From an uncultured Bacteroidaceae bacterium (GTDB taxonomy: Bacteria > Bacteroidota > Bacteroidia > Bacteroidales > Bacteroidaceae): a DNA stretch of 37,235 nucleotides. Positions 22,360 through 30,232 of this stretch are shown here, in pieces (within the stretch, counting starts at the first letter, position 1; every line of letters starts with the position of its first letter). Location: NCBI GenBank assembly GCA_905235305.1, contig CAJOLC010000035.1, positions 1 to 37,235 on the forward strand, written 5' to 3'. A program made the translations under genes and the position numbers. The notes below the pieces were generated by a model. It saw only the letters and a program-made list of their open reading frames with translations. It searched no databases and was not told the DNA's origin.

Positions 22360-22453
22360 GTGAGAAAATGTGAAATTGAGAGAATCAGAAAATCAGAAAC
22401 GTGGATTCTTCCTTTTCTTATTTTCTTCATTTCTTATTATCTTATTCTACTTA

Positions 22454-24397
22454 TTATTCTTCGTTATACTTGTCGAGCAGCTTCACGATGCGCATGATGC
22501 CCGAGACATTCATGGCGAAACTGATGGCACCGCGCCCGTGGAAAGGTGGATTGCCGTCGAAGAGCTCGGGTATCGTGCCGATGCAATGGTAGAAGAGCTC
22601 TTCCTCGTAGCCCACCAACAAGCGGTCTACATAGCTCAGCTTGCTATACTTGAATATCTTCAGGCAGGCCTCCATGTAGAAGGCTGCGAGCCAAGGCCAA
22701 GCGGTTCCCTGATGATAAGCGTAGTCACGCTGAACCTGCGGACCCACATACATCGGGTTGTAGCCGTGGCTCTTCGGCGAAAGCGAGCGCATGCCCTTCG
22801 GCGTGATGAGCTCCTTCGTGCAATGGTCGAGTACGCTTTTCTGCTGTATCCTGTCGAGAGGCGAATAGTCGAGGGCAATGGCGAAGACCATGTTGGGACG
22901 CATGTCGTAGTCGCGATAGCCGTCCACGCAGTAGTCGCAGAGGTAGCCATGCTCGTTCATGAACATTGGAGCAAAGTTCTCCTCGCATAGGTGCGCAGCT
23001 GCCTCCAGTTGCTTGATGAACTTTTCGTCTTTCAAGACGCGACATACTTCTGCACTGAACATCAAGGCATTGTACCACAAGGCATTTATCTCGACGATGA
23101 AACCTGTTCTTGGAACAATCGGCCGGCCACCCACGGAACTGTTCATCCAGGTGACCGCTTTGTCTTTGCCTTCGCAACTGACGAGGCCGTTCTCCTCGAC
23201 ATGGAAGTTCGGATGCCCTCCTGCACGGAGCCATTCCATGATGTCCCAAAGTAAATGGCCGTACTTCTCGATGCACTTCTCCATGCTGACGAAGTTGGCA
23301 TATTGCTGAATGCACCAGACAGCCCAGAGCAAGACATCGGGGTGCTCAATCTCGGTCACACTTACAGTCAGCTTCTTGCCTTCTATGAACTCACGGATAG
23401 CTTTCTCTGCTGTCTGCATGACCGCCTCGAACTTGTCCACTTCGTCGTTGGACAAGGTCAAGCCAGGCAACGACACGAACATGTCGCGAGCTCTGCACTT
23501 GAACCAGGGATAACCGGCCAGAACATAGTCTTCATGTTCGCGATGGACGATGAACTGATGGGCACTGTTGACAAGCGTGTTGTAGAAATTGTCGCGTGGC
23601 GTGCGTATCTTCACTTCGAAGTCTGCAAGGTCGGCCAGCGTGTCGGTATTGATTTCCTCCAGGCCTGCCGCAAAGACTACGCTTTCTCCCTTCTTGATGT
23701 TGAACTGGAAATAGCCAGGCACGTAGAGGTCTTCCGTCGAAGCATAGCCGCGCTCCTGCTCTTTGGGATACTCGAGTCCCCTGTACCAGTCGGGGCGGAA
23801 TACGAATTCGTTCTCCTTGTTAATCTGCATGAAGAGCGTCGGGTAACCATGATACATGCAAGTGGAGATGCCGTTCTGCACGATGTCGTAGTGACGGTTG
23901 ACGCCGGCATTCTCGTGCGTGAACTCACGTACGCTACGGAAGGCCAGGAATGGCTGCAGGCGGAGCGTTGTCTCGCTATGTGCATCGACCAGAGTATAGC
24001 GGATGATGATGCGGTCCTCGAAGTGCTGGAACATCATCTCGCGCTTCAATATGACACCGCCCACTCGATAGATGGTTGTGGGGACTTGGAGAGAGTCGAA
24101 CTCGCGGATATACTTATGTCCACGAGGGCTGAAGTTGTCTCCGTTGTACTTATGAAGGCCAAGGTTGAACTCGGCTCCATGCTGAATCACAGTCGCATCG
24201 AGGCTCGACAGCAGGACATGGTTTTCGTCGTCCAGCTCAGGCACAGGCACAACAAGCAGGCCATGATACTTGCGCGTGTTGCAGTCGACCAGTGTTGTGC
24301 AACTATAAGCCCCTGAACGGTTCGAACGAAGCACTTCCTTGGGCAGCGACTCGCGCAGGTTGGTCATCAGCGTTTTGTCAAAACGTAAATAACTCAT
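22454..24397 (-). CDS. Glycogen debranching enzyme (amylo-alpha-1,6-glucosidase)
   Basis: A 647-residue enzyme with two parts. The N-terminal beta-rich GDE domain (about 15-270) contains SNRSGAYSCTTLVDCNTRKYHGLL by its ends. The C-terminal (alpha/alpha)6 barrel (about 290-640) holds the catalytic GH133-type regions, including AGYPWFKCRARDMFVSLPGL, then VGGRPIVPRTGFIVEINALWYNAL and AYHQGTAWPWLAAFYMEA. The usual GRD motif reads ARD here (CRARDMF). It removes alpha-1,6 branch residues from glycogen. It is the first gene of the operon and is divergent from the Crp/Fnr regulator gene, with two palindromes between them. Confidence 0.93.
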   Translation of the reverse strand: MSYLRFDKTLMTNLRESLPKEVLRSNRSGAYSCTTLVDCNTRKYHGLLVVPVPELDDENHVLLSSLDATVIQHGAEFNLGLHKYNGDNFSPRGHKYIREFDSLQVPTTIYRVGGVILKREMMFQHFEDRIIIRYTLVDAHSETTLRLQPFLAFRSVREFTHENAGVNRHYDIVQNGISTCMYHGYPTLFMQINKENEFVFRPDWYRGLEYPKEQERGYASTEDLYVPGYFQFNIKKGESVVFAAGLEEINTDTLADLADFEVKIRTPRDNFYNTLVNSAHQFIVHREHEDYVLAGYPWFKCRARDMFVSLPGLTLSNDEVDKFEAVMQTAEKAIREFIEGKKLTVSVTEIEHPDVLLWAVWCIQQYANFVSMEKCIEKYGHLLWDIMEWLRAGGHPNFHVEENGLVSCEGKDKAVTWMNSSVGGRPIVPRTGFIVEINALWYNALMFSAEVCRVLKDEKFIKQLEAAAHLCEENFAPMFMNEHGYLCDYCVDGYRDYDMRPNMVFAIALDYSPLDRIQQKSVLDHCTKELITPKGMRSLSPKSHGYNPMYVGPQVQRDYAYHQGTAWPWLAAFYMEACLKIFKYSKLSYVDRLLVGYEEELFYHCIGTIPELFDGNPPFHGRGAISFAMNVSGIMRIVKLLDKYNEE

Positions 24398-24431
24398 ATA
24401 TAGTTGTCGGTTATAGGTTATGGTTTGTTGA

Positions 24432-24466
24432 GCGTAAAATTACGCAATTTCATTCAATTAATGAAA
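24432..24466. promoter_or_regulatory. Two palindromes between the glycogen operon and the Crp/Fnr gene
   Basis: GCGTAAAATTACGC (24432-24445) is a perfect 14-base palindrome. TTTCATT-n5-AATGAAA (24448-24466) is an inverted repeat of 7-base arms. They lie 35-70 bases upstream of the debranching enzyme start and could bind a dimeric regulator. Confidence 0.5.
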
Positions 24467-24536
24467 CATTTGCCTGTCTTTTTCATTGCGAAAACCCAAA
24501 TAAAACGTAAAAGATGTTATTTAACACAAAAAACAC

Positions 24537-24567
24537 TTGACATGAAACACTAAAAGATGTATCTTTG
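24537..24567 (+). promoter_or_regulatory. Promoter of the Crp/Fnr regulator
   Basis: TTG (24537-24539) and TATCTTTG (24560-24567), spacer 20 bases. It rules out the ATG at 24557 as a start, since that lies on the -7 element. Confidence 0.75.
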
Positions 24568-24580
24568 TGCTGTAAAACTT

Positions 24581-25276
24581 ATGGTAATGATAATGAAAGA
24601 AGATGTGCTCGAAAAGTTGCCCGAAATGGGCAGAGTACTGACGGCAGAGGAGCGCGAGCAAGTGTTCGAAGAGATGCAGGTGCGCACCTATCGCAAGAAC
24701 GAACCGATTTACAGTGAGGGCGATGTGCCTTCGCATTTGCTTTGCCTGCTTAGTGGAAAGGTGAAGATATACAAAGATGGTGTGGGCGGAAGGACACAGA
24801 TTGTGAGGGTTATTAATGCTGTGGAGTACTTTGGCTATCGTGCTGCCTTTGCCGAGGAGAATTATGTGACGGCGGCAGCTGCTTTCGAGCCTTCTGTCAT
24901 TGCAAGTATTCCGATTGATCTGGTTCGCCGGCTCATTACGCGTAACCCGCAGCTGTCGTGGTTCTTTATGCATCGATTGGCTGTGGCTTTGGGCAGGAGC
25001 GATGCCCGGACAGTCAACCTTACGCAGAAGCACATCCGAGGCCGCCTGGCTGAGAGCATCTTGTTCCTTAAGGAGAGTTACGGTACGGAAGATGACGGCA
25101 AGACGCTCTGCGTCTATCCCAGCCGCGAGGACATGGCGAACCTGAGCAATATGACGACCAGCAACGCCATCCGAACCTTGAGTGCTTTTGTGCAGGAGGG
25201 ACTCATTGCCCTCGATGGACGTAAGATAAAACTACTCAGCGAGCCTGCCTTGCAAAGGATTTCCCGTATGGGTTGA
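24581..25276 (+). CDS. Crp/Fnr family transcriptional regulator
   Basis: A regulator of about 231 residues. The N-terminal cyclic-nucleotide-binding-like domain (about 20-125) has FEEMQVRTYRKNEPIYSEGD and LLCLLSGKVKIYKDG. The long dimer helix is followed by a winged-helix domain (about 155-225) with YPSREDMANLSNMTTSNAIRTL as the recognition element. No Fnr-type cysteine cluster is visible. The cAMP-contacting Arg-Ser pair of E. coli Crp is not evident, so the ligand is unknown. Three in-frame ATG codons (24581, 24587, 24593) follow the promoter; the first is given. It is divergent from the glycogen operon, which it may control. Confidence 0.9.
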   Translation: MVMIMKEDVLEKLPEMGRVLTAEEREQVFEEMQVRTYRKNEPIYSEGDVPSHLLCLLSGKVKIYKDGVGGRTQIVRVINAVEYFGYRAAFAEENYVTAAAAFEPSVIASIPIDLVRRLITRNPQLSWFFMHRLAVALGRSDARTVNLTQKHIRGRLAESILFLKESYGTEDDGKTLCVYPSREDMANLSNMTTSNAIRTLSAFVQEGLIALDGRKIKLLSEPALQRISRMG

Positions 25277-25345
25277 AGCAGATGGAGGCAGCACTACGGC
25301 AGCACTACATATAATATTTATATTAATATAGAAAGGTGAGTTGAT

Positions 25346-26494
25346 ATGTTGCATAGTTTCTCTTGTATGATGAATCATTTCGGGATGACCCGATGCGTAA
25401 GGGCTTTATGCTTGCTCCTTACTATGACTGTCTGTGTGGATGGCTTTGCACAGGACTATCAGGGCATCCGCAACCAGTGGCTTGACAGCCTGCGGACGGC
25501 GACTGCAAGCGTCATTCGGGACAGTATCATCCGCCAGGATGGCGATAGCATGAAGCTTTGGTGGACGGTTTATGGCGAGCGGCCTGCCGACGGAAGAAGC
25601 CTGTGGATTAGCCTGCATGGGGGAGGCGGGACGACTCCCGACGTGAACGACCAGCAATGGAGGAACCAGATGAGGCTATATCGTCCGAGCGAGGGCGTGT
25701 ATGTGGCACCCCGTTCTCCGGTGGATGCTTGGGACATGTGGTGCCAGCAACCTATTGACAGCATGTATCGGGTCTTGATCCGTACGATGATTGCCCACTA
25801 TGATGTCAACCCTGATAAGGTTTATATCATGGGTTATTCAGCCGGAGGCGACGGCGTGTGGAGGATGGCTCCACGCATGGCCGACCATTGGGCGGCAGCA
25901 AGCATGATGGCGGGACATCCTGGCGATGTCAGGCTGGAGAACTTGTTGAACACGCCTTTCATGATATGGTGTGGTGCCAATGATGCTGCCTACAGCCGCA
26001 ATCGGGTTGACCGTGAGCGAGGCATTCAAATGGACTCCCTGCAACGCACTTCTCCTGACGGATACATCCACGAGACGCATATCATGGAGGGCAAAGGGCA
26101 TTGGATGGACCGTGAGGATGCGGCTGCCGTGCCATGGATGGCGAGGTTCAGGCGGCAGGCTTGGCCTAAGCATATCGTATGGCAACAGGAGGCCGTCCTG
26201 CGTCCCACCTTCTATTGGCTTGCTGCCCCTCGCAAGGAGTTGAAGCGTGGCAAGCGCGTGGATGTGAAGGTCGAAGGCAATCGCATCAACATCTTTCGCT
26301 GCGATTATTCCGAACTGACGCTGTATCTGAGCCAGGAGCTCGTGAATCTTCGGAAGCCTGTCACCGTGATGCTTTGCGGCAAGAAGGTCTTCAGTGGGAG
26401 GGTGAAGCCAAGTTCGGGCACCTACAGACAGACGTTGCATGAGCGGCAAGATCCTCGTTTTGCTGCGCCATGCAAGATATGCGTGAGGCAATAA
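25346..26494 (+). CDS. Secreted esterase, alpha/beta hydrolase of the PHB depolymerase type
   Basis: A 382-residue protein with a signal peptide. Met at 25385 (MTRCVRALCLLLTMTVCVDG) gives a more normal one than the first ATG. The hydrolase core shows LWISLHGGGGTTPDVND (oxyanion region) near 85 and VYIMGYSAGGDGVWRM with the nucleophile Ser near 168. MIWCGANDAAYSRNR (acid) and EGKGHWMDRED with the final His come near 255. After residue 300 a small extra domain of beta strands (NRINIFRCDYSELTLYLSQE) may form an Ig-like cap. Such enzymes cut ester bonds in plant polysaccharides or feruloyl groups; the substrate is unknown. It stands alone downstream of the Crp/Fnr gene. Confidence 0.82.
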   Translation: MLHSFSCMMNHFGMTRCVRALCLLLTMTVCVDGFAQDYQGIRNQWLDSLRTATASVIRDSIIRQDGDSMKLWWTVYGERPADGRSLWISLHGGGGTTPDVNDQQWRNQMRLYRPSEGVYVAPRSPVDAWDMWCQQPIDSMYRVLIRTMIAHYDVNPDKVYIMGYSAGGDGVWRMAPRMADHWAAASMMAGHPGDVRLENLLNTPFMIWCGANDAAYSRNRVDRERGIQMDSLQRTSPDGYIHETHIMEGKGHWMDREDAAAVPWMARFRRQAWPKHIVWQQEAVLRPTFYWLAAPRKELKRGKRVDVKVEGNRINIFRCDYSELTLYLSQELVNLRKPVTVMLCGKKVFSGRVKPSSGTYRQTLHERQDPRFAAPCKICVRQ

Positions 26495-27040
26495 GCCTGC
26501 CGGAAGTTCCGTTCCTCGGCTTTGACACTTTGCAAGATTTCCGCCTGTTTTGCTTACACTTGCATTTTGGGGCGACTCGCGAGAATCGCTTCAAATTCTC
26601 TCGCCGGCACTTTTGTACCCCGAGACAATTTGATGCGCTTAGAACGAAAAAATTTTGGAACCGCTTGTCTTGCAGGCTGTTGTAGTGGCCTTATAGTGCT
26701 TATTTTTCAACCTTTGATGCATGGATTGCCATCTCTACTTAGCAAAATCGGCCAAACGAACTGTTTTTTTCGCATATTTTTATAGTGGAGAGTCACTCGA
26801 TGAATGCAGTTAAGTTTGTCCACACAATATATTGCATCTTCAGTTCCACTATAATACCTTGGCAATTCCTCCCTGTTGCGTCGGCAAATTCGGCGTATTT
26901 CGCCACGTTTACCGGCATTCCGAAATGTGACAAAAAGAAATCAAAATCCGGATTTCAATAACACCGCACGATTCTCCGCCATTATAGGCGTGAAACGCAA
27001 AAAAGTGATGCGACAGGTGCCGTATCTGGCAAAAATGTCG
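26495..27040. other. Gene-free stretch with one long-loop inverted repeat
   Basis: About 550 bases with no credible gene; frames here have no protein-like features. The clearest structure is TTATAGTGGA (26780-26789) pairing with TCCACTATAA (26845-26854) around a 55-base loop. It could be the end of a small transposed element or a structured leader. Nothing else stands out. Confidence 0.5.
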
Positions 27041-27048
27041 TACTTTTG
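27041..27048 (+). promoter_or_regulatory. -7 element of msrA
   Basis: TACTTTTG, followed by CA, 22 bases before the msrA ATG at 27071. No clear -33 box was found. Confidence 0.55.
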
Positions 27049-27070
27049 CAACCAGAACAATAGCAATAAT

Positions 27071-27580
27071 ATGACGAAGGAGATTTATCTGGCCGGAGGA
27101 TGCTTCTGGGGAACAGAGCATTACTTCAAACAAATTGAGGGCGTGACGGAGACGGAGGTAGGCTTTGCCAACGGACATACGCAGAACCCGACGTACAAGG
27201 AAGTGTATACCGACACGACAGGCTTTGCCGAGACGGTGCGAGTGAGGTATAACCCCGACGTGGTGAGCCTGCGTTTCCTCCTTCAGATGTTCTTCAAGGC
27301 CATCGATCCCACCAGCCTCAACAAACAGGGACATGACGAGGGGACACGCTATCGCACGGGCGTATATTATACGTCGGACGAGGATCTGCCCGTCATCGAA
27401 AAGGTTTTCTCTGAGGAACAAAAAGGCTGGGATGAGCCATTCGTCGTGGAGAAACAGCCGCTCCAGAGCTTCTATGCGGCCGAGGAATACCATCAAGACT
27501 ATCTGGACAAGAACCCGCAGGGCTATTGCCATCTGCCTCAGTCGCTGTTCGAGTTTGCAAGAAAAGCAAAGGAAAAATAG
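27071..27580 (+). CDS. msrA: Peptide-methionine (S)-S-oxide reductase
   Basis: A 169-residue MsrA that repairs oxidised methionine in proteins. The active-site motif YLAGGCFWGTEHYF carries the catalytic Cys at residue 11. Later conserved pieces are EVGFANGHTQNPTYKEVYTDTTGFAE (described by its ends), LNKQGHDEGTRYRTGVYY and EEYHQDYLDKNPQGYC. The Cys in GYC is a likely resolving cysteine. The start at 27071 is chosen because it lies just after a -7 element and gives the usual MsrA N-terminus; the frame is open much further upstream. No MsrB domain is fused. Confidence 0.95.
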   Translation: MTKEIYLAGGCFWGTEHYFKQIEGVTETEVGFANGHTQNPTYKEVYTDTTGFAETVRVRYNPDVVSLRFLLQMFFKAIDPTSLNKQGHDEGTRYRTGVYYTSDEDLPVIEKVFSEEQKGWDEPFVVEKQPLQSFYAAEEYHQDYLDKNPQGYCHLPQSLFEFARKAKEK

Positions 27581-27583
27581 CCG

Positions 27584-27853
27584 CTACCTGCGACGCTTCC
27601 TTGGCGTGAAGAAAGAATAAATGCCCGAGGCAACGCCTGAACAAAGGCGATAACCCCTGTAAATGACGATGCTGTTGATGAGCAGACGGGCAATCCTCTG
27701 CGCCCTGTCGGTTGTCTTCGACATCTTCCCGCCAGTCAGGTAGCTGACGTTATCCGTCATCTGCGTGCGGGAATTCTGTATCTGCCGCCTGATCTTGCGC
27801 TTTCTCTGCTGCAAAGCGGCAAGTACGTCCGGAGAGTTAATGATGCTGCTCAT
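27584..27853 (-). CDS. Small basic protein of the YtxH/holin operon
   Basis: An 89-residue, strongly basic protein (RKRKIRRQIQNSRTQM near residue 17 and TPRKRRR at the C-terminus) with one hydrophobic stretch near 56-78. No family is recognised. It overlaps the end of the upstream holin-X-type gene by 4 bases, so it is translationally coupled to it. The three genes together are a common envelope-stress-type unit in Bacteroidales; the function is not known. Confidence 0.75.
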   Translation of the reverse strand: MSSIINSPDVLAALQQRKRKIRRQIQNSRTQMTDNVSYLTGGKMSKTTDRAQRIARLLINSIVIYRGYRLCSGVASGIYSFFTPRKRRR

Positions 27854-28212
27854 ATCTCGTCCTCCATTTCATCGTCCTCGCCCACGAGCAATCCAGCCAC
27901 AAACCGTGCTATTGGCTGCACAATCCAACGCTTTCGGACCACGAATACAATGATGATGAAGAGCACCATCACCCCGCCCATGATGGTGAAGCTCCACGCT
28001 GCACCCACCAACTTAGCCAGCCAAAAGGCCAGGGCTATTACAAAGAAGAAGAGAGCCACCAAGCCCAGCGTCAGGCACACAGCCACTGTGACTATCGCAG
28101 AAAGGAGTCTGCTCAGCTTCTCGGCAGAGTCCAGCTTCAGATACTCCTTCTGCAATTCCAGGTAGTTCTTCGCTTCAGTCCAAAGCGATTGAATGCTGTT
28201 GCTATAGCTCAT
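27850..28212 (-). CDS. Phage holin family (holin-X-like) membrane protein
   Basis: A 120-residue protein. It has an N-terminal amphipathic helix (LWTEAKNYLELQKEYLKLD), two membrane segments at about 36-61 and 67-90, and an acidic C-terminal tail (GEDDEMEDEI). This matches the chromosomal holin-X superfamily that often follows YtxH genes in Bacteroidota. Despite the family name there are no phage genes here, so lysis is unlikely; a membrane-stress role is more plausible but unproven. Confidence 0.82.
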   Translation of the reverse strand: MSYSNSIQSLWTEAKNYLELQKEYLKLDSAEKLSRLLSAIVTVAVCLTLGLVALFFFVIALAFWLAKLVGAAWSFTIMGGVMVLFIIIVFVVRKRWIVQPIARFVAGLLVGEDDEMEDEI

Positions 28213-28239
28213 CAGGCATTAAACATTGAACATTGAACA

Positions 28240-28282
28240 GTCCCCCTCTCCTCGGGAGAAGGGTTGGGACGAGGCTTCCCTT
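28240..28282. repeat. GC-rich dispersed repeat, copy F
   Basis: GTCCCCCTCTCCTCGGGAGA followed by AGGGTTGGGACGAGGCTTCC, between the YtxH and holin-X genes and touching the YtxH stop codon. Closest in order to copy B. Confidence 0.65.
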
Positions 28283-28493
28283 ACTCCTCAGTCTTGGCAG
28301 CCTGCAGCTCTTCTGCAATCTCGTCAACGAGGTCAGACATCTCCTGACGGTTGAGCTTGATGCCGCGCTTGCGCAAAGCCTCGGCAATCTTCTCGCGAAC
28401 GTCGCTCCCCTTCTCAGGGGCAAACAGCAAACCGCAGGCAGCACCTACCAGTGCCCCACCGATGAATGTAGCCAGAAAATCAAATGCTCTCAT
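28281..28493 (-). CDS. YtxH domain-containing protein
   Basis: A 70-residue protein with an N-terminal Gly/Ala-rich membrane helix (FLATFIGGALVGAACGLLFAP) and a charged helical tail (VREKIAEALRKRGIKLNRQE). This is the YtxH signature; the Gly-rich helix followed by the AP-x-KGS turn is typical. In Bacillus a relative is a general-stress protein. First gene of a three-gene operon. Confidence 0.88.
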   Translation of the reverse strand: MRAFDFLATFIGGALVGAACGLLFAPEKGSDVREKIAEALRKRGIKLNRQEMSDLVDEIAEELQAAKTEE

Positions 28494-28544
28494 AATTGTT
28501 CCTTTCTTGAAATACGATTGTTTGTTTTACATGTTCTTCGCCTA

Positions 28545-28552
28545 CAAATATA
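28545..28552 (-). promoter_or_regulatory. -7 element of the YtxH operon
   Basis: TATATTTG on the minus strand about 50 bases before the YtxH start; -33 box not evident. Confidence 0.45.
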
Positions 28553-28624
28553 GCGCTTTTATACATTCAAACAGCAGAAAAATGCAAAAAAATGTTGAAA
28601 AGAAGGCATTTTCTGCTTAATTAA

Positions 28625-28655
28625 TTGTTTTTATAAGTAAAAAGCAGTACCTTTG
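28625..28655 (+). promoter_or_regulatory. Promoter of the SPOR lipoprotein gene
   Basis: TTG (28625-28627) and TACCTTTG (28648-28655), spacer 20 bases; start codon at 28701. Confidence 0.75.
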
Positions 28656-28700
28656 CAAGGGAAATAAAGGATAAAAGTAAACCAAACATATTAACAACTT

Positions 28701-29186
28701 ATGAAAAAGATTCTTTATGTGTGCGCTGCAGTCTGCACGGTGTTCATGATGTCTTCTTGCAGGAGCAAGGAGAGTGCTTACAAAAAAGCTTACGAGAAGG
28801 CTAAGGCTCAACAGACTGTGGCTCCTGCCACCACAACCCCTATCCAGCAGGTGACAACCCAGACGGTGACTCCCGTCACTACAACTCCTGTTGCTGATTA
28901 CAGCAATGTGACCGTACGCAACGAGAACGTCTCCTTCGTCGAAGGAAGCCCGCTGAAGCAGTACGGCGTGGTTGTTGCTTCTGTAACTATCAAGAGCAAT
29001 GGCGTGGCTCTCATGCAGAAGCTCGCAGGCCAAGGCTATAACAGTTGCGTGGCACAGGCTCAGGTGAACGGCCAGACATACTATCGTGTCGTCGCTTGCA
29101 GCTATGACACCAAGCCTGAAGCCGCACAGAAGCGTGACCAGCTCGAGGGACAGTATCCCGGTGCATGGCTATTGTATAAGAAATAA
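28701..29186 (+). CDS. SPOR domain lipoprotein
   Basis: A 161-residue lipoprotein. The signal peptide ends in a lipobox (VFMMSSC, lipidated Cys at residue 20). A Lys/Ala helix follows, then a Thr/Pro/Val-rich linker (about 37-65: TTTPIQQVTTQTVTPVTTTP). The C-terminal SPOR domain spans about 85-161 (YGVVVASVTIKSNGVALMQK to GAWLLYKK). SPOR domains bind denuded peptidoglycan at division sites, so the protein is probably anchored in the outer membrane and placed at the septum. It is transcribed from its own promoter and lies upstream of ruvX. Confidence 0.9.
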   Translation: MKKILYVCAAVCTVFMMSSCRSKESAYKKAYEKAKAQQTVAPATTTPIQQVTTQTVTPVTTTPVADYSNVTVRNENVSFVEGSPLKQYGVVVASVTIKSNGVALMQKLAGQGYNSCVAQAQVNGQTYYRVVACSYDTKPEAAQKRDQLEGQYPGAWLLYKK

Positions 29187-29260
29187 TATACAGGGCTCCC
29201 CAACACCTTAGAGACCTTAAAGACATTAAGGACCTTAAGGAGGTTATAATTATTTATAAT

Positions 29261-29674
29261 GTGGGAAGAGTTCTTGCAATAGATTACGGGGTCCGTCGCA
29301 CAGGTTTGGCTGTGACGGACCCTTTGCAGATTATTCCAGGAGGGCTGACTACCGTCGATACGACCAATCTGATGGCCTTCCTGAAGGATTATCTTTCGAA
29401 GGAACAAGTGGAGCGCTTCGTCGTCGGACTGCCCAAACAGACAAACGGACAAGACAGCGAAAACCTGCCGCGAGTGCGTGCCTTCGTGGAGCAACTCCAG
29501 AAGATGTTCCCTGCCGTGCCGGTCGATATGTGGGACGAACGCTATACCAGCGTCCTCGCCCAGCAAACTATCCTGCAAAGCGGCATAGGCAAGATGGCTC
29601 GCAGAAACAAAGCGCTCGTCGATGAAGTGAGTGCAACAATCATCCTGCAAGGATGGATGGAAAGGAAAATATGA
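29261..29674 (+). CDS. ruvX: Holliday junction resolvase-like protein RuvX/YqgF
   Basis: A 137-residue RNase H-fold nuclease of the YqgF/RuvX family, linked to 16S rRNA 5'-end processing and to junction resolution. Motifs are RVLAIDYGVRRTGLAVTD at the N-terminus with the first catalytic Asp, FVVGLPKQTNGQ, and WDERYTSVLAQ with the later acidic residues. A final KALVDEVSATIILQ segment holds the last Asp. The start is GTG at 29261; the ATG two bases earlier is out of frame. AAGGAGGT lies at 29237-29244, further upstream than a standard ribosome binding site. The stop overlaps the def start by 4 bases. Confidence 0.93.
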   Translation: MGRVLAIDYGVRRTGLAVTDPLQIIPGGLTTVDTTNLMAFLKDYLSKEQVERFVVGLPKQTNGQDSENLPRVRAFVEQLQKMFPAVPVDMWDERYTSVLAQQTILQSGIGKMARRNKALVDEVSATIILQGWMERKI

Positions 29675-30228
29675 TACTACCAATATACACATTCGGTCAG
29701 CCCGTGCTCCGTCAAGAGGCTGAGGAAATAGACAAGGATTATCCAGAGTTGGAGCAGCTCATCAAGAATATGTACGAGACCCTCGAACGCAGTGAGGGCA
29801 TCGGCTTGGCAGCACCTCAAGTGGGACTGCCCATCAGGCTCGTCGTCATCAATCTCGATGTCATCAGCGAAGACCTTCCTGAATACAAGGACTATATCAA
29901 GACCTTCATCAATCCCCATATCGAGGAGTATGACGAGACGGAACAGGATATAGTGGAGGAGGGCTGCCTCAGCCTGCCTGGCATTCATGAGAAAGTGAAG
30001 CGCCCCACTCGCATCCGCGTCACTTATCAGGACGAGCAGTTCCAAAAGCATGATGAATGGGTGACGGGCTATCTGGCACGTGTGATGCAACATGAGTTCG
30101 ACCACCTCGACGGCGTAGTCTTCACAGATCATCTCCAAGGCCTGCGTCGCCAGCTTACCAAGTCTAAACTCCAAGACATCAGAAAAGGTAACTTCTCCTG
30201 CAGCTACAAGGTCAAAGTCAAGAGATAG
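29671..30228 (+). CDS. def: Peptide deformylase
   Basis: A 185-residue peptide deformylase that removes the formyl group from new proteins. All three metal-site motifs are present: GIGLAAPQVGLP near 43, EEGCLSLPG near 95 with the metal-binding Cys, and MQHEFDHLDGVVF near 135 with the HExxH-type site (HEFDH). The start at 29671 overlaps the ruvX stop as ATGA and gives the normal N-terminus MILPIYTFGQPVLR; an upstream ATG at 29653 would lie inside ruvX. The TPR gene follows 4 bases later. Confidence 0.96.
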   Translation: MILPIYTFGQPVLRQEAEEIDKDYPELEQLIKNMYETLERSEGIGLAAPQVGLPIRLVVINLDVISEDLPEYKDYIKTFINPHIEEYDETEQDIVEEGCLSLPGIHEKVKRPTRIRVTYQDEQFQKHDEWVTGYLARVMQHEFDHLDGVVFTDHLQGLRRQLTKSKLQDIRKGNFSCSYKVKVKR

Positions 30229-30232
30229 ATTA

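Noticed and set aside
27584..28493. Prophage remnant suggested by the holin family name
   Set aside because: The YtxH/holin-X trio is a chromosomal envelope unit; no phage structural or lysin genes are nearby.
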